A stretch of 64,000 bases of DNA, from contig NZ_CP125098.1 in assembly GCF_030020805.1 (NCBI RefSeq), forward strand, positions 1,778,001 to 1,842,000, given 5' to 3'. Within the stretch, counting starts at the first letter, position 1. Each line of letters starts with the position of its first letter. The stretch is from Paenibacillus sp. RC67 (GTDB lineage Bacteria > Bacillota > Bacilli > Paenibacillales > NBRC-103111). This document shows, piece after piece, positions 8,481-15,424 of the stretch. The translations under genes were made by a program, and so were the position numbers. The notes beneath the pieces are model-generated. The model was not told the origin of the DNA and made no database searches. It saw only the letters and a list, made by a program, of their open reading frames with translations.

Positions 8481-8686
8481 GAGTCTGTTGAGAAACCTGA
8501 TTTCCGAGAAATATGCTATATAGGTAAGTGGGGTATGCCTCGGAAGAGTTTACGTCCGCCTTTGAAATACGTGAATATACCACTAAAATCTAATCAAATT
8601 CACGGGTTTCAACAGCGGCTGGAGGGGCATACCTCACTGGAGTATACTAGCAATATTTCAAGTTTTGCAGGTTTCTCGACACTCTG
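8481..8686. mobile_element. 206-bp imperfect palindromic repeat (MITE-like), copy 1
   Basis: 206 bases, about 90% identical to 58975-59180, which is also exactly 206 bases. The ends are imperfect inverted repeats: GAGAAACCTG at 8490-8499 pairs with CAGGTTTCTC at 8668-8677, and further pairs run inwards (GAAATAT, GGTATGCC at 8532-8539 with GGCATACC at 8626-8633, CGTGAAT with ATTCACG). The whole unit can fold into one long hairpin. No coding capacity is conserved between copies. It lies between two copies of a terminator hairpin, which look like a target duplication. I read it as a non-autonomous mobile element that uses terminators as targets; no transposase is in the window. Confidence 0.75.
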
Positions 8687-8711
8687 GGAACCTCATTATG
8701 AGGCCTTTTTT
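8687..8711 (+). terminator. right copy of the duplicated terminator, with T tract
   Basis: GGAACCTCATTATGAGG followed by CCTTTTTTC. This copy keeps the T tract and is the functional terminator of the YolD-like gene, now 206 bases further away. Confidence 0.7.
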
Positions 8712-8744
8712 CGGAGGATCAACATTTCCCGATAACAAAATTGG

Positions 8745-8772
8745 ACGATGCCTGCGGATGGCGTCGTTTTTT
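8745..8772 (+). terminator. second terminator downstream of the repeat
   Basis: ACGATGCC pairs with GGCGTCGT around a 7-base loop and runs into TTTTTT. No gene lies between this and the previous terminator, so it is a back-up or the mark of a lost gene. Apart from a TATAAT near 8877 nothing else is seen up to 8936. Confidence 0.65.
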
Positions 8773-8936
8773 CTCTCTTGCAAGGGGTTCTCGTCAAGCT
8801 ATGGAGCATTCCAGAAAACAATACAAAATTTTTACTTTTTGACTTCAAATTTCGAGCACCTTTTCAGCAAAGATCCTTTATAATCCAACATATCGGCCAT
8901 AAGACTATGAAATCCATCAGGAATAGGGAGATGCGA

Positions 8937-9227
8937 ATGACCCATATCAATCATATTAATCTTGCCAATACGACGGGAAACGTTTACTGCTGTCTGCGCA
9001 ATAAAATTGTGAGATTGAATGAATCTCAAATTACGGACTATTGCAGCGGCTGTAAGATGAATAGAGGAGCGGAGCAAGGAAAGAGCGTTCAATGTCACTG
9101 GGATGACGTGCGTGATATATCCAATCCTTACATTGTGGTTGACCCTCAATTGGAGTTTATTAGTATGCAAAATAGAAAGCTAATGATAGAGCTTCCTTGG
9201 GGTCATGCCGGAAATGCGCTTGCATAA
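8937..9227 (+). CDS. small Cys-containing hypothetical protein
   Basis: 96 residues from ATG at 8937 (AGGGAG at 8925-8930). The frame is open much further upstream, but the translation there is low-complexity and crosses the promoter-like region, so the short start is preferred. Cysteines occur as YCC near the N-terminus, CSGC in the middle and QC after it, a spacing that could bind zinc or simply reflect disulfides. The C-terminal half (NPYIVVDPQLEFISMQ) is beta-like. No family recognised. A TATAAT near 8877 may be its -10 box. A strong terminator follows. Confidence 0.55.
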   Translation: MTHINHINLANTTGNVYCCLRNKIVRLNESQITDYCSGCKMNRGAEQGKSVQCHWDDVRDISNPYIVVDPQLEFISMQNRKLMIELPWGHAGNALA

Positions 9228-9248
9228 CCATTATGCAGCAAAAAAAGG

Positions 9249-9281
9249 GCAGTCTTTCTGATAAGGAAAGACTGCTTTTTC
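9249..9281 (+). terminator. Rho-independent terminator
   Basis: A perfect 10-base-pair stem GCAGTCTTTC / GAAAGACTGC followed by TTTTT. Confidence 0.85.
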
Positions 9282-9315
9282 CATTTTCTGAATTAATTTT
9301 TTTTATCATGATGAG

Positions 9316-9425
9316 GGTGGATAACCTGTGTATAACCTTGTCCACATAATCCACCCCATAATCATACAGGAAATTACACTTATTAACAGTGTGCGCACAG
9401 GTTATGCACAAAAAGCTGTGGATAT
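9316..9425. promoter_or_regulatory. cluster of DnaA boxes upstream of sda
   Basis: Compared with the consensus TTATNCACA, there are two exact matches: 9327-9335 (minus strand, TTATACACA) and 9402-9410 (plus strand, TTATGCACA). Three more differ at one base: 9316-9324 (minus), 9338-9346 (plus, TTGTCCACA) and 9417-9425 (minus, ATATCCACA). In B. subtilis sda transcription is known to be controlled by DnaA through boxes in its promoter region, so this fits the next gene exactly. Confidence 0.8.
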
Positions 9426-9436
9426 TCGAACGCTTG

Positions 9437-9465
9437 TTCTATTTTTCTAGGCATGATACTATAAT
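9437..9465 (+). promoter_or_regulatory. promoter of sda
   Basis: A perfect -10 box TATAAT at 9460-9465 with TTCTAT at 9437-9442 as a weak -35 at 17 bases. It lies directly downstream of the last DnaA box. Confidence 0.6.
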
Positions 9466-9493
9466 TTTACTTTAACGAAGTTAGGTGATCTAA

Positions 9494-9646
9494 ATGAGAT
9501 TGATGAGCAATGAGATTTTAATCGATTCGTACTTCAAGGCACTGAACCTGCAGTTGGAACAGGAGTTTGTCGAATTGTTGTTGGAAGAGATCAGACGTCG
9601 TCAGCTTAATTTGGAATACTTTCATAGAGAAGCTCAGGTCAATTGA
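9494..9646 (+). CDS. sda: sporulation histidine kinase inhibitor Sda
   Basis: A 50-residue protein, close in length to B. subtilis Sda (46). It shows the family pattern: MRLMSNEILIDSYFKAL at the start, then LEQEFVELLLEEIRRRQL, which form the two-helix hairpin that binds the phosphotransfer domain of KinA/KinB and blocks entry into sporulation when replication is disturbed. The ATG at 9494 has AGGTGAT ahead. DnaA boxes at 9316-9425 fit the known DnaA control of this gene. The stop codon lies inside the terminator stem, so the transcript is very compact. It also marks the host as a spore former. Confidence 0.9.
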   Translation: MRLMSNEILIDSYFKALNLQLEQEFVELLLEEIRRRQLNLEYFHREAQVN

Positions 9647-9661
9647 CCTGGCTCTTTTTTT
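9631..9661 (+). terminator. terminator overlapping the 3' end of sda
   Basis: AGCTCAGGTC and GACCTGGCT form a stem around AATT, followed by CTTTTTTT. The TGA stop of sda (9644-9646) is inside the hairpin. Confidence 0.85.
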
Positions 9662-9703
9662 GGCTGTTGGTCCGATTGGCTTCAGCTGTGGTACGGTTTA
9701 AGA

Positions 9704-10675
9704 TTAGTCAATGTTTCGCAGTTCCTCGAAGGCATCCCTATCCAGCACTACATCGCCTGCCGCACAAGAATCGTCAAGCTGCGCCGCGGTTTTGCAGCCT
9801 GATATTGGGAACACAGGAAACGAATGAGCTAGCAAATACCCTAAAGCTACTTGAGACATGGTAAGCTGAAGCCGTTCTGCGATGGCCTTGACCGCTTTTA
9901 ATTTGTGAAGGTTGTTCTCGCTGCACAGCTTCCACACCTTTTTGTTGTCTGCGGTTGGCTCCTGGAGCATTTCACTTGTATATCTTCCGCTGAAAAAACC
10001 GTTGGCCTGAGCATTGTAAGGGATAACAGGCAAGCCTGTTCGCTCATAATAAGCCAGCTCTCTTTCGTTCATGGTTATCATCGTTGGATCATTTCCAGGG
10101 CGATAAGTTGCCAAGCTCCATTTGATTTGACTGGCTGCGAAGCCCTGTAAGCCCTGTTGGCTGGCATATTGCTGAGCGGCATCAATTCGTTCCGAGCTCC
10201 AATTGGAGCATCCGAAATACCGGATCTTTCCCTGATGAACGTATTCATTTAGCGCATCAATAATTCCTTCGACCGGTTGCTGTGGATCGTCTCTGTGAAG
10301 CCAGTACAGATCAATATAATCCGTCTGCAAATTCCGTAAGCTCTGCTCCAGATCGTGAGCAATATCTTCCTTCGACAAACGAGGGATATGCATGGTATCC
10401 AACTCGGGGTGAGCGCCTTTGGTGGCAAGGATGATTTGACTTCGGTTATTTCGCTCCTTCATCCATTGCCCGATTACCTTTTCACTTCGGCTTAGCTCTC
10501 CGGGTACCCAGTCGCTGTATACCTTGGCCGTATCCAGAAAGCTGCCTCCATGGTCTAAGAAGCGGTCCATGAGCGCAAAGGAACCGTCACGAGTAATCGT
10601 TTCACCGAAACTGGACGTTCCTAGGCAAATTACGGAAGGGAACAATTCCGTCCCTGGTAGATGTCTAACCTTCAT
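9704..10675 (-). CDS. aldo/keto reductase family protein
   Basis: 323 residues, an NAD(P)H-dependent aldo/keto reductase with a TIM barrel. Family marks are the N-terminal LGTSSFGE, the catalytic Asp and Tyr in FLDTAKVYSDW, the catalytic Lys in IILATKG and the His in YIDLYWLHRDDP. The C-terminal part has AVKAIAERLQLTMSQVALGYLLAHSF as in IolS/YccK-type potassium-channel-beta-like AKRs. GGAGGCTG precedes the ATG at 10675. Substrate unknown; such enzymes reduce aldehydes and sugars. It converges on sda and is not in an operon. Confidence 0.9.
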   Translation of the reverse strand: MKVRHLPGTELFPSVICLGTSSFGETITRDGSFALMDRFLDHGGSFLDTAKVYSDWVPGELSRSEKVIGQWMKERNNRSQIILATKGAHPELDTMHIPRLSKEDIAHDLEQSLRNLQTDYIDLYWLHRDDPQQPVEGIIDALNEYVHQGKIRYFGCSNWSSERIDAAQQYASQQGLQGFAASQIKWSLATYRPGNDPTMITMNERELAYYERTGLPVIPYNAQANGFFSGRYTSEMLQEPTADNKKVWKLCSENNLHKLKAVKAIAERLQLTMSQVALGYLLAHSFPVFPISGCKTAAQLDDSCAAGDVVLDRDAFEELRNID

Positions 10676-10831
10676 GATGAATCAGCCTCCAACATGTTAT
10701 TATTACTAGATTGTTTGATTCTTGCCATCCTACCGTAATTATAAGTAAACCAAGAGTGCATTGTAAGCAGTTACATTTAGTTGTATTAGTATACTGAAAG
10801 TAAGGTGTTGCGCGTATCCATATTTGGTAAT

Positions 10832-10877
10832 AAAAAAAGACGCTTCTGTTGAAAAGATCAACGAAGAAGCATCTTCG
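10832..10877 (-). terminator. terminator of yumC-like gene
   Basis: On the minus strand AAGATGCTTCT pairs with AGAAGCGTCTT (one G-T pair) and is followed by TTTTTATT. Confidence 0.75.
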
Positions 10878-10895
10878 ATTGAAAGCTGTATATGA

Positions 10896-11882
10896 TTACA
10901 TTTTCATGCTGCTGCTGTGCCCAGGAGACAATTTGGCATTCGGATCAATGTACACTTTGGCATTATTGATCGCTGTCGGAGCTTCACCGAAACCTACGGC
11001 GATAAGCTTCAGCTTACCAGGGTAAGTCGTAATGTCGCCCGCAGCGAAAATACCTGGAATGCTGGTTTCCATACGCGAGTCAACAACGATAGAGCCGTTA
11101 TCGAGTTCAAAGCCCCACTCCGCAATCGGGCCTAAGGATGAGATGAAGCCGAAGTTGACGATAACCGCATCAACGTCCAAATCGAAGGTTTCACCGGACT
11201 TGCAATCGGCAAGCGTTGCTTTTGTAATCGTATCTTCACCATGAAGAGCCGTAATTTCTTTAGGCGTCAGCACTTCAACCTTGGAATTTATCAAATTCTC
11301 AACGCTATGCTCATGTGCGCGGAACTTGTCTCTGCGGTGAATTAAAGTTACTTTATCTGCGATTGGCTCAAGCATGAGCGCCCAGTCTACTGCGGAATCT
11401 CCGCCTCCGCTGATGAGAACTTTTTGGCCTGCGAACTTGCTCAGATCGCTGACGAAGTAGTGCAGGTTTTTCTTCTCATACTTAGCAGCCTCCGCAAGCT
11501 CAAGACGTCTTGGCTCGAAAGCCCCCACGCCGCCGGTAATAATAACGGTATTGGATTGGTGAACGCCTTTATCCGTTGTAACTTCAAACAAACGCTCGTC
11601 TTTCTTCTCAACCTTCAGTACTTTTTCTTCCAAACGGATATCGATGGGGAAATGCTGCATTTGCCGTGCCAAATTGTTGACCAGCTCTTGAGCTGTCACT
11701 TTCGGGAATCCGGCTACGTCATAAATGTATTTTTCTGGATACAAAGCAGCCAGCTGACCTCCCATTTGAGGCATGCTCTCGATAATTTTTACCGATGCCT
11801 GACGCATACCGCCGTAAAAAGCGGCAAACATACCGGTCGGACCACCGCCAACAATGATAATATCAACTATTTCGTTTTGCAT
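10896..11882 (-). CDS. yumC: ferredoxin/flavodoxin--NADP+ reductase, YumC type
   Basis: 328 residues, thioredoxin-reductase-like ferredoxin-NADP+ reductase (FNR2/YumC, usually about 332). It has the FAD motif IVGGGPTGM near residues 9-17, the NADP motif [10 protein letters not shown] and the C-terminal FAADGDI-type stretch ([18 protein letters not shown]). It lacks the CxxC redox pair of thioredoxin reductases, as expected. The start at 11882 is set by GGAGGTG. The enzyme passes electrons between NADPH and ferredoxin or flavodoxin. It is divergent from the NDH-2 gene, with a 394-base gap between the two start codons. Confidence 0.92.
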   Translation of the reverse strand: MQNEIVDIIIVGGGPTGMFAAFYGGMRQASVKIIESMPQMGGQLAALYPEKYIYDVAGFPKVTAQELVNNLARQMQHFPIDIRLEEKVLKVEKKDERLFEVTTDKGVHQSNTVIITGGVGAFEPRRLELAEAAKYEKKNLHYFVSDLSKFAGQKVLISGGGDSAVDWALMLEPIADKVTLIHRRDKFRAHEHSVENLINSKVEVLTPKEITALHGEDTITKATLADCKSGETFDLDVDAVIVNFGFISSLGPIAEWGFELDNGSIVVDSRMETSIPGIFAAGDITTYPGKLKLIAVGFGEAPTAINNAKVYIDPNAKLSPGHSSSMKM

Positions 11883-12203
11883 TGATAGTAAACACCTCCG
11901 GGGCATAATATCAATCAAACTATATTATAAAACTTATGGGAATAAAGGGAAACTGTTCCAAACGCTATAGATAAAAAAATGAAGATAGAGATAAACTATA
12001 TTTGGCAGGGTCAGTAATAATACCTTATGTGGTCTAGGTTTATTCCGTTATTTTTAATCAAAATAATACTTGCTATTTGTCAATATAAATTATATTATGT
12101 CTTGAGAACTGATTAAAAGCTAACTGTAAATAAAGAACAAAAATGTTTTTTCTTTCAAGGATTTCTTTGAAATCAAGGTGCGGAAATCGAATTTTAATTT
12201 ACT

Positions 12204-12221
12204 TTGTGTAATTTTTCACAA
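12204..12221. promoter_or_regulatory. Rex-like redox operator
   Basis: TTGTGTAATTTTTCACAA resembles the Rex consensus TTGTGAA-N4-TTCACAA, with both half sites TTGTG/CACAA intact. It overlaps the -35 box of the NDH-2 promoter. Rex senses the NADH/NAD+ ratio and is known to repress ndh in Bacillus. The rest of the yumC-NDH-2 gap (11883-12203) is AT-rich and shows no clear hairpin or gene. Confidence 0.6.
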
Positions 12222-12244
12222 TCATTTTTGTACTATCATACAAT
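12215..12244 (+). promoter_or_regulatory. promoter of the NDH-2 gene
   Basis: TTCACA at 12215-12220 and TACAAT at 12239-12244 with an 18-base spacer. The Rex-like site covers the -35. Confidence 0.5.
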
Positions 12245-12276
12245 ACAGAAAATAACGTGATGGAAGGGATTAAACC

Positions 12277-13467
12277 ATGAGTCGAATACCAAGAATAGTC
12301 ATTTTGGGAGCAGGATACGGCGGCATCGTAACGGCTATTCGCTTACAGAAGGAATTAAATTATAACGAAGCGGACGTTACACTGGTTAACAAACATGACT
12401 ACCACTACATTACGACCCATCTGCACATGCCGGCGGCAGGAACGGATAATCCGGAGAACGCACGGGTAAATATTCTTAAGCTGATCGACGAGTTTAAGAT
12501 TGATTTTGTTAAATCCACCGTCGTACAGATCCGACCTCATGAAAAGAAAGTTATTCTGGAGGAAGGAACGTTGTCTTACGATTATCTGGTTATCGGCTTG
12601 GGCGGTGAGCCCGAAACTTTTGGAATTCCCGGATTGAAAGAGTATGCGCTAAGCATTCGTAGTATCAACAGCGTTCGTTTTATCCGTGAACATATAGAAT
12701 ATCAATTTGCCAAGTTTAAGCGTGAGCCTTCCCGTACGGATTATTTGACGTTCGTAGTGGGTGGTGCAGGATTTACGGGTATTGAATTCGTGGGCGAGTT
12801 GGCAGACCGTCTTCCGCAGCTGTGCAAGGAATATGACGTAGATCCATCACTGGTCAAAATAGTTAACATTGAAGCGGCTCCAACTGCATTGCCGGGCTTC
12901 GATCCCGAATTAGTGGAGTATGCCATGAAAGTGCTTGAGAACAAAGGAGTCATTTTCAAAATTGCGACAGCTATTAAAGAATGCACGCCGGAGGGCGTTC
13001 TTCTAGCTACTGGCGAGGAGATTAAATCGACGACGGTTGTATGGACCGGAGGTATTCGCGGAAATCACATGCTCGATGAAGCGGGCTTTGAGACGATGCG
13101 CGGACGCATTAAGGTCGATGAGCAGCTTCGCGCTCCAGGTTATGACCATATCTATGTATTGGGCGACTGTTCCATCGTGATGAATCCGGAAGGACGTCCA
13201 TACCCGCCGACAGCGCAAATATCGATGCAGCAAGCGGATGTATGTGCTCACAATCTGGTTGCATCCATACGAGGAGAGCAGCTCAAAACCTTTGAATACC
13301 AAAGCAAAGGAACCGTTGCATCCTTGGGACGCGGTGAAGCTATCGGCATTGTAGGCTCACGCAAAATTAAAGGTGGAGCAGCTGCCGTTATGAAAAAGAT
13401 CGTTGATATGCGATACCTGTATATTATCGGCGGTATTCCACTAGTATTGAAGAAAGGTCGCTTCTAA
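12277..13467 (+). CDS. ndh: type II NADH dehydrogenase (NDH-2), YumB/Ndh-like
   Basis: 396 residues, single-subunit NADH:menaquinone oxidoreductase. It has the FAD-binding motif ILGAGYGGIV (9-18), the NADH-binding VVGGAGFTGIEFVGEL and the second flavin motif YVLGDCSIV, followed by the quinone-side PYPPTAQISMQQ. The C-terminal segment (MRYLYIIGGIPLVLKKGRF) is amphipathic and anchors NDH-2 to the inner face of the membrane. It feeds electrons into menaquinone without pumping protons. The AAGGGAT site precedes the ATG. Likely regulated by Rex. It heads a two-gene operon with the small gene at 13470. Confidence 0.92.
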   Translation: MSRIPRIVILGAGYGGIVTAIRLQKELNYNEADVTLVNKHDYHYITTHLHMPAAGTDNPENARVNILKLIDEFKIDFVKSTVVQIRPHEKKVILEEGTLSYDYLVIGLGGEPETFGIPGLKEYALSIRSINSVRFIREHIEYQFAKFKREPSRTDYLTFVVGGAGFTGIEFVGELADRLPQLCKEYDVDPSLVKIVNIEAAPTALPGFDPELVEYAMKVLENKGVIFKIATAIKECTPEGVLLATGEEIKSTTVVWTGGIRGNHMLDEAGFETMRGRIKVDEQLRAPGYDHIYVLGDCSIVMNPEGRPYPPTAQISMQQADVCAHNLVASIRGEQLKTFEYQSKGTVASLGRGEAIGIVGSRKIKGGAAAVMKKIVDMRYLYIIGGIPLVLKKGRF

Positions 13468-13469
13468 TC

Positions 13470-13745
13470 ATGCGGCACTGCAGCGTACAGGTACGCGGAT
13501 TGCTGACTCGGGACGAACTCGATCGCTACAATGCTCTCATAGAAGTAGGCCATTTTCTCGAAAGCCAAACCCGTTATGATTTGGTGTATACCGTGCAAAA
13601 AGAAATCGATACGTTGATTATCCCAGCTATCGAGCGCCTGAAGGAGAAATCCCGTCAGCGTGACCGGGATACAGAAGCGTATTTGGCAAGCAAGGCGGAA
13701 GCAAGCCGTGATGCTAGGTTTGAAGACGATGACGAAGATGAATAG
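13470..13745 (+). CDS. small acidic hypothetical protein co-transcribed with NDH-2
   Basis: 91 residues, starting 2 bases after the NDH-2 stop, so probably translationally coupled. The first 55 residues are helical (LLTRDELDRYNALIEVGHFLESQTRYDLV), the rest is highly charged with an acidic end EDDDEDE. No motif or membrane segment is present. I do not recognise the family. The tight coupling hints at a role with the NADH dehydrogenase or its control, but that is inference. Confidence 0.6.
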   Translation: MRHCSVQVRGLLTRDELDRYNALIEVGHFLESQTRYDLVYTVQKEIDTLIIPAIERLKEKSRQRDRDTEAYLASKAEASRDARFEDDDEDE

Positions 13746-13776
13746 CCTGTGAATAACAGTCTCATAGAACATATAT

Positions 13777-13816
13777 AAAAACCGGGTTCAAGAGCATTCG
13801 CTCGAACCCGGTTTTT
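13777..13816. terminator. bidirectional terminator, NDH-2 operon / hemQ
   Basis: AAAAACCGGGTTC pairs with GAACCCGGTTTTT around a 14-base loop. It serves both converging units. Confidence 0.9.
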
Positions 13817-13822
13817 GTTGGC

Positions 13823-14569
13823 TTACAGCTTAAGCATAGCTTCCATTTTAGTGCGGTCGAGCAAATTGCCGACATAGAAGTCACCGAATTCACCAAAGCG
13901 TGCACTTGTTTCGTCGAAGCGCATTTCATGAACGATTTTCTTGAATTGCAAAGCGTCGTCTGCGAACAGCGTAACGCCCCATTCCCAGTCGTCCAAGCCG
14001 ATGGAGCCAGAAATGATTTGTTTGATTTTACCGGCATAGTTGCGGCCGATCATACCGTGGGCACGCATGAAATTGCGGCGCTCCTCAGTGGAAAGCATGT
14101 ACCAGTTATCGTTGCCTTCACGGCGTTTATCCATTGGATAGAAGCACACATGCTTAGCTTTAGGAAGGATCGGTTTCAAGCGGGCCAGGATATCTGGATC
14201 CTGCATTGGATCAACGCCCGGTTTGGCCATGTAGCCGCCAAGCTCTACGATCGAGACGTAGGAATAAGTAGGAACTGTTACTTGAGCAAACAACGTTTTG
14301 TTGAATGCTGTTTCCAGCTCGTTCAGTTCTTCCAACGTCTCGCGAAGGTGCATGAACATGAAGTCGGCTTTTTGTCCTACGATGCTGTAGAAAGCAGTAC
14401 TGCCGAGCTTCTGATCTTCCGTACTTTGATATTGCGCCAGCAAGCTGTACAGTTCGTCCTCGGCGCGGTTTCTTTCCTGGTTCGTCAAACTTTTCCAAGC
14501 TGTCCAATCAATAGCACGAAAATCGTGCAGAACGTACCAGCCTTCCAATGTGTTTACTAAATCGCTCAT
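13823..14569 (-). CDS. hemQ: coproheme decarboxylase HemQ (chlorite dismutase family)
   Basis: 248 residues, the usual HemQ length. It converts coproheme III to heme b, the last step of the coproporphyrin-dependent heme pathway of Gram-positives. The family signature [20 protein letters not shown] holds the proximal His, and [17 protein letters not shown] holds the catalytic Tyr-loop with the conserved Lys/Arg. A Gln rather than the chlorite dismutase Arg at the distal site could not be checked by eye with certainty. AAGGAGTG sets the start at 14569, although the frame is open to 14608. Heme b made here serves SdhC and the quinol oxidase. Confidence 0.93.
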   Translation of the reverse strand: MSDLVNTLEGWYVLHDFRAIDWTAWKSLTNQERNRAEDELYSLLAQYQSTEDQKLGSTAFYSIVGQKADFMFMHLRETLEELNELETAFNKTLFAQVTVPTYSYVSIVELGGYMAKPGVDPMQDPDILARLKPILPKAKHVCFYPMDKRREGNDNWYMLSTEERRNFMRAHGMIGRNYAGKIKQIISGSIGLDDWEWGVTLFADDALQFKKIVHEMRFDETSARFGEFGDFYVGNLLDRTKMEAMLKL

Positions 14570-14784
14570 GGGGTACACTCCTTTATATGTAAGATTTTTC
14601 ACTAACAACTTGTTTCATTGTATCTAAATCAAGCTTAAAGGGCAAATGAATGCCGTGTATTTGAAAGGAAAGCAGGGTAAAAATAAAATCTCATGTTCAT
14701 GAAGCGTTCACTTTACCAGATGACTAAAGTTATATAAAATAAACATAACTATATCTAATGTTTTGATTAAAGGAGTTGACCGAA

Positions 14785-15069
14785 TTGCTGCAGTTGATCA
14801 TCGTAACGGTACTGTTGTTCGTGCTATTTTTCGGACTCGGTTTTATATTGAACATGCTGATGAAAACAACGTGGTTCCCTATCTACGGTTACATCGCTCT
14901 CGTTATTGGACTGGTCATATATTGGGGTTGGGAGACAGGCTCGCTGACTACCAATCTTTCTGAATATTCCTTTGCGGATTATATTCCGGCTATCGGCGGT
15001 CTAATCGGCGCTATTTTGAGCGGGTCTACTATTAAGTCTCTTCGTGAAAAAGGCTTCAGAATGTTTTAA
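14785..15069 (+). CDS. yuiB: YuiB-like membrane protein
   Basis: About 94 residues with three hydrophobic segments: VTVLLFVLFFGLGFILNML, then GYIALVIGLVIYW and a C-terminal AIGGLIGAILSG. The family is the small YuiB membrane proteins of Bacillales, whose gene lies near yumB and yumC in B. subtilis, which matches the setting here. Function unknown. The start is probably TTG at 14785 (AAGGAG at 14770-14775, spacing 9); an in-frame TTG at 14776 directly touches the ribosome site. Confidence 0.75.
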   Translation: MLQLIIVTVLLFVLFFGLGFILNMLMKTTWFPIYGYIALVIGLVIYWGWETGSLTTNLSEYSFADYIPAIGGLIGAILSGSTIKSLREKGFRMF

Positions 15070-15098
15070 TATAACTCCATAGAAAGGTTGTGCTGCTC

Positions 15099-15296
15099 AT
15101 GAACGGCCAGCTGCGCAAAGACGTAATACCAGGCATCAAGGTCCAAATCGTTCAGAAGCAGGATCAACGTTCAGGTAAGCTCACATCGGGCATAGTGAAA
15201 GATATATTGACGAATTCACCTAGCCATCCGCACGGAATTAAGGTTCGCCTTACGGACGGGACCGTCGGCAGGGTAAAGGAAATCAATGCGGACTAG
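15099..15296 (+). CDS. ywbE: YwbE family protein
   Basis: 65 residues. The stretch QRSGKLTSGIVKDILTNS followed by PHGIKVRLTDG is nearly identical to the YwbE family of small cytoplasmic proteins, which fold as a KOW-like beta barrel. No function is established. ATG at 15099 gives the expected MNGQ start, with AAAGG at 15083-15087. An upstream GTG at 15090 is too close to the ribosome site. It follows yuiB by 29 bases and probably shares its transcript. Confidence 0.88.
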   Translation: MNGQLRKDVIPGIKVQIVQKQDQRSGKLTSGIVKDILTNSPSHPHGIKVRLTDGTVGRVKEINAD

Positions 15297-15303
15297 TTTT
15301 GTG

Positions 15304-15344
15304 AAAAACATGGTGGCGGCAGCATCCGTTTACCATGTTTTTTT
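15304..15344 (+). terminator. terminator after ywbE
   Basis: AAAAACATGGT pairs with ACCATGTTTTT and runs on into T residues. Confidence 0.85.
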
Positions 15345-15424
15345 CTTTTCTACTCATCGCGCAGCTGTCGATTTATGTGGTAAAATGGAGGTTAATACGT
15401 TAGACCAAAGATGGGATTGAGTAA

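Noticed and set aside
8460..8711. Group IIC intron remnant, since such introns also enter next to terminators
   Set aside because: The unit is far too short, has terminal inverted repeats and is flanked by a duplicated target, none of which fits an intron.
8535..8735. Open frame of 66 codons inside the first 206-bp repeat
   Set aside because: The second copy has indels that change the frame, there is no ribosome site, and the translation is not conserved. It is a by-product of the palindromic element.
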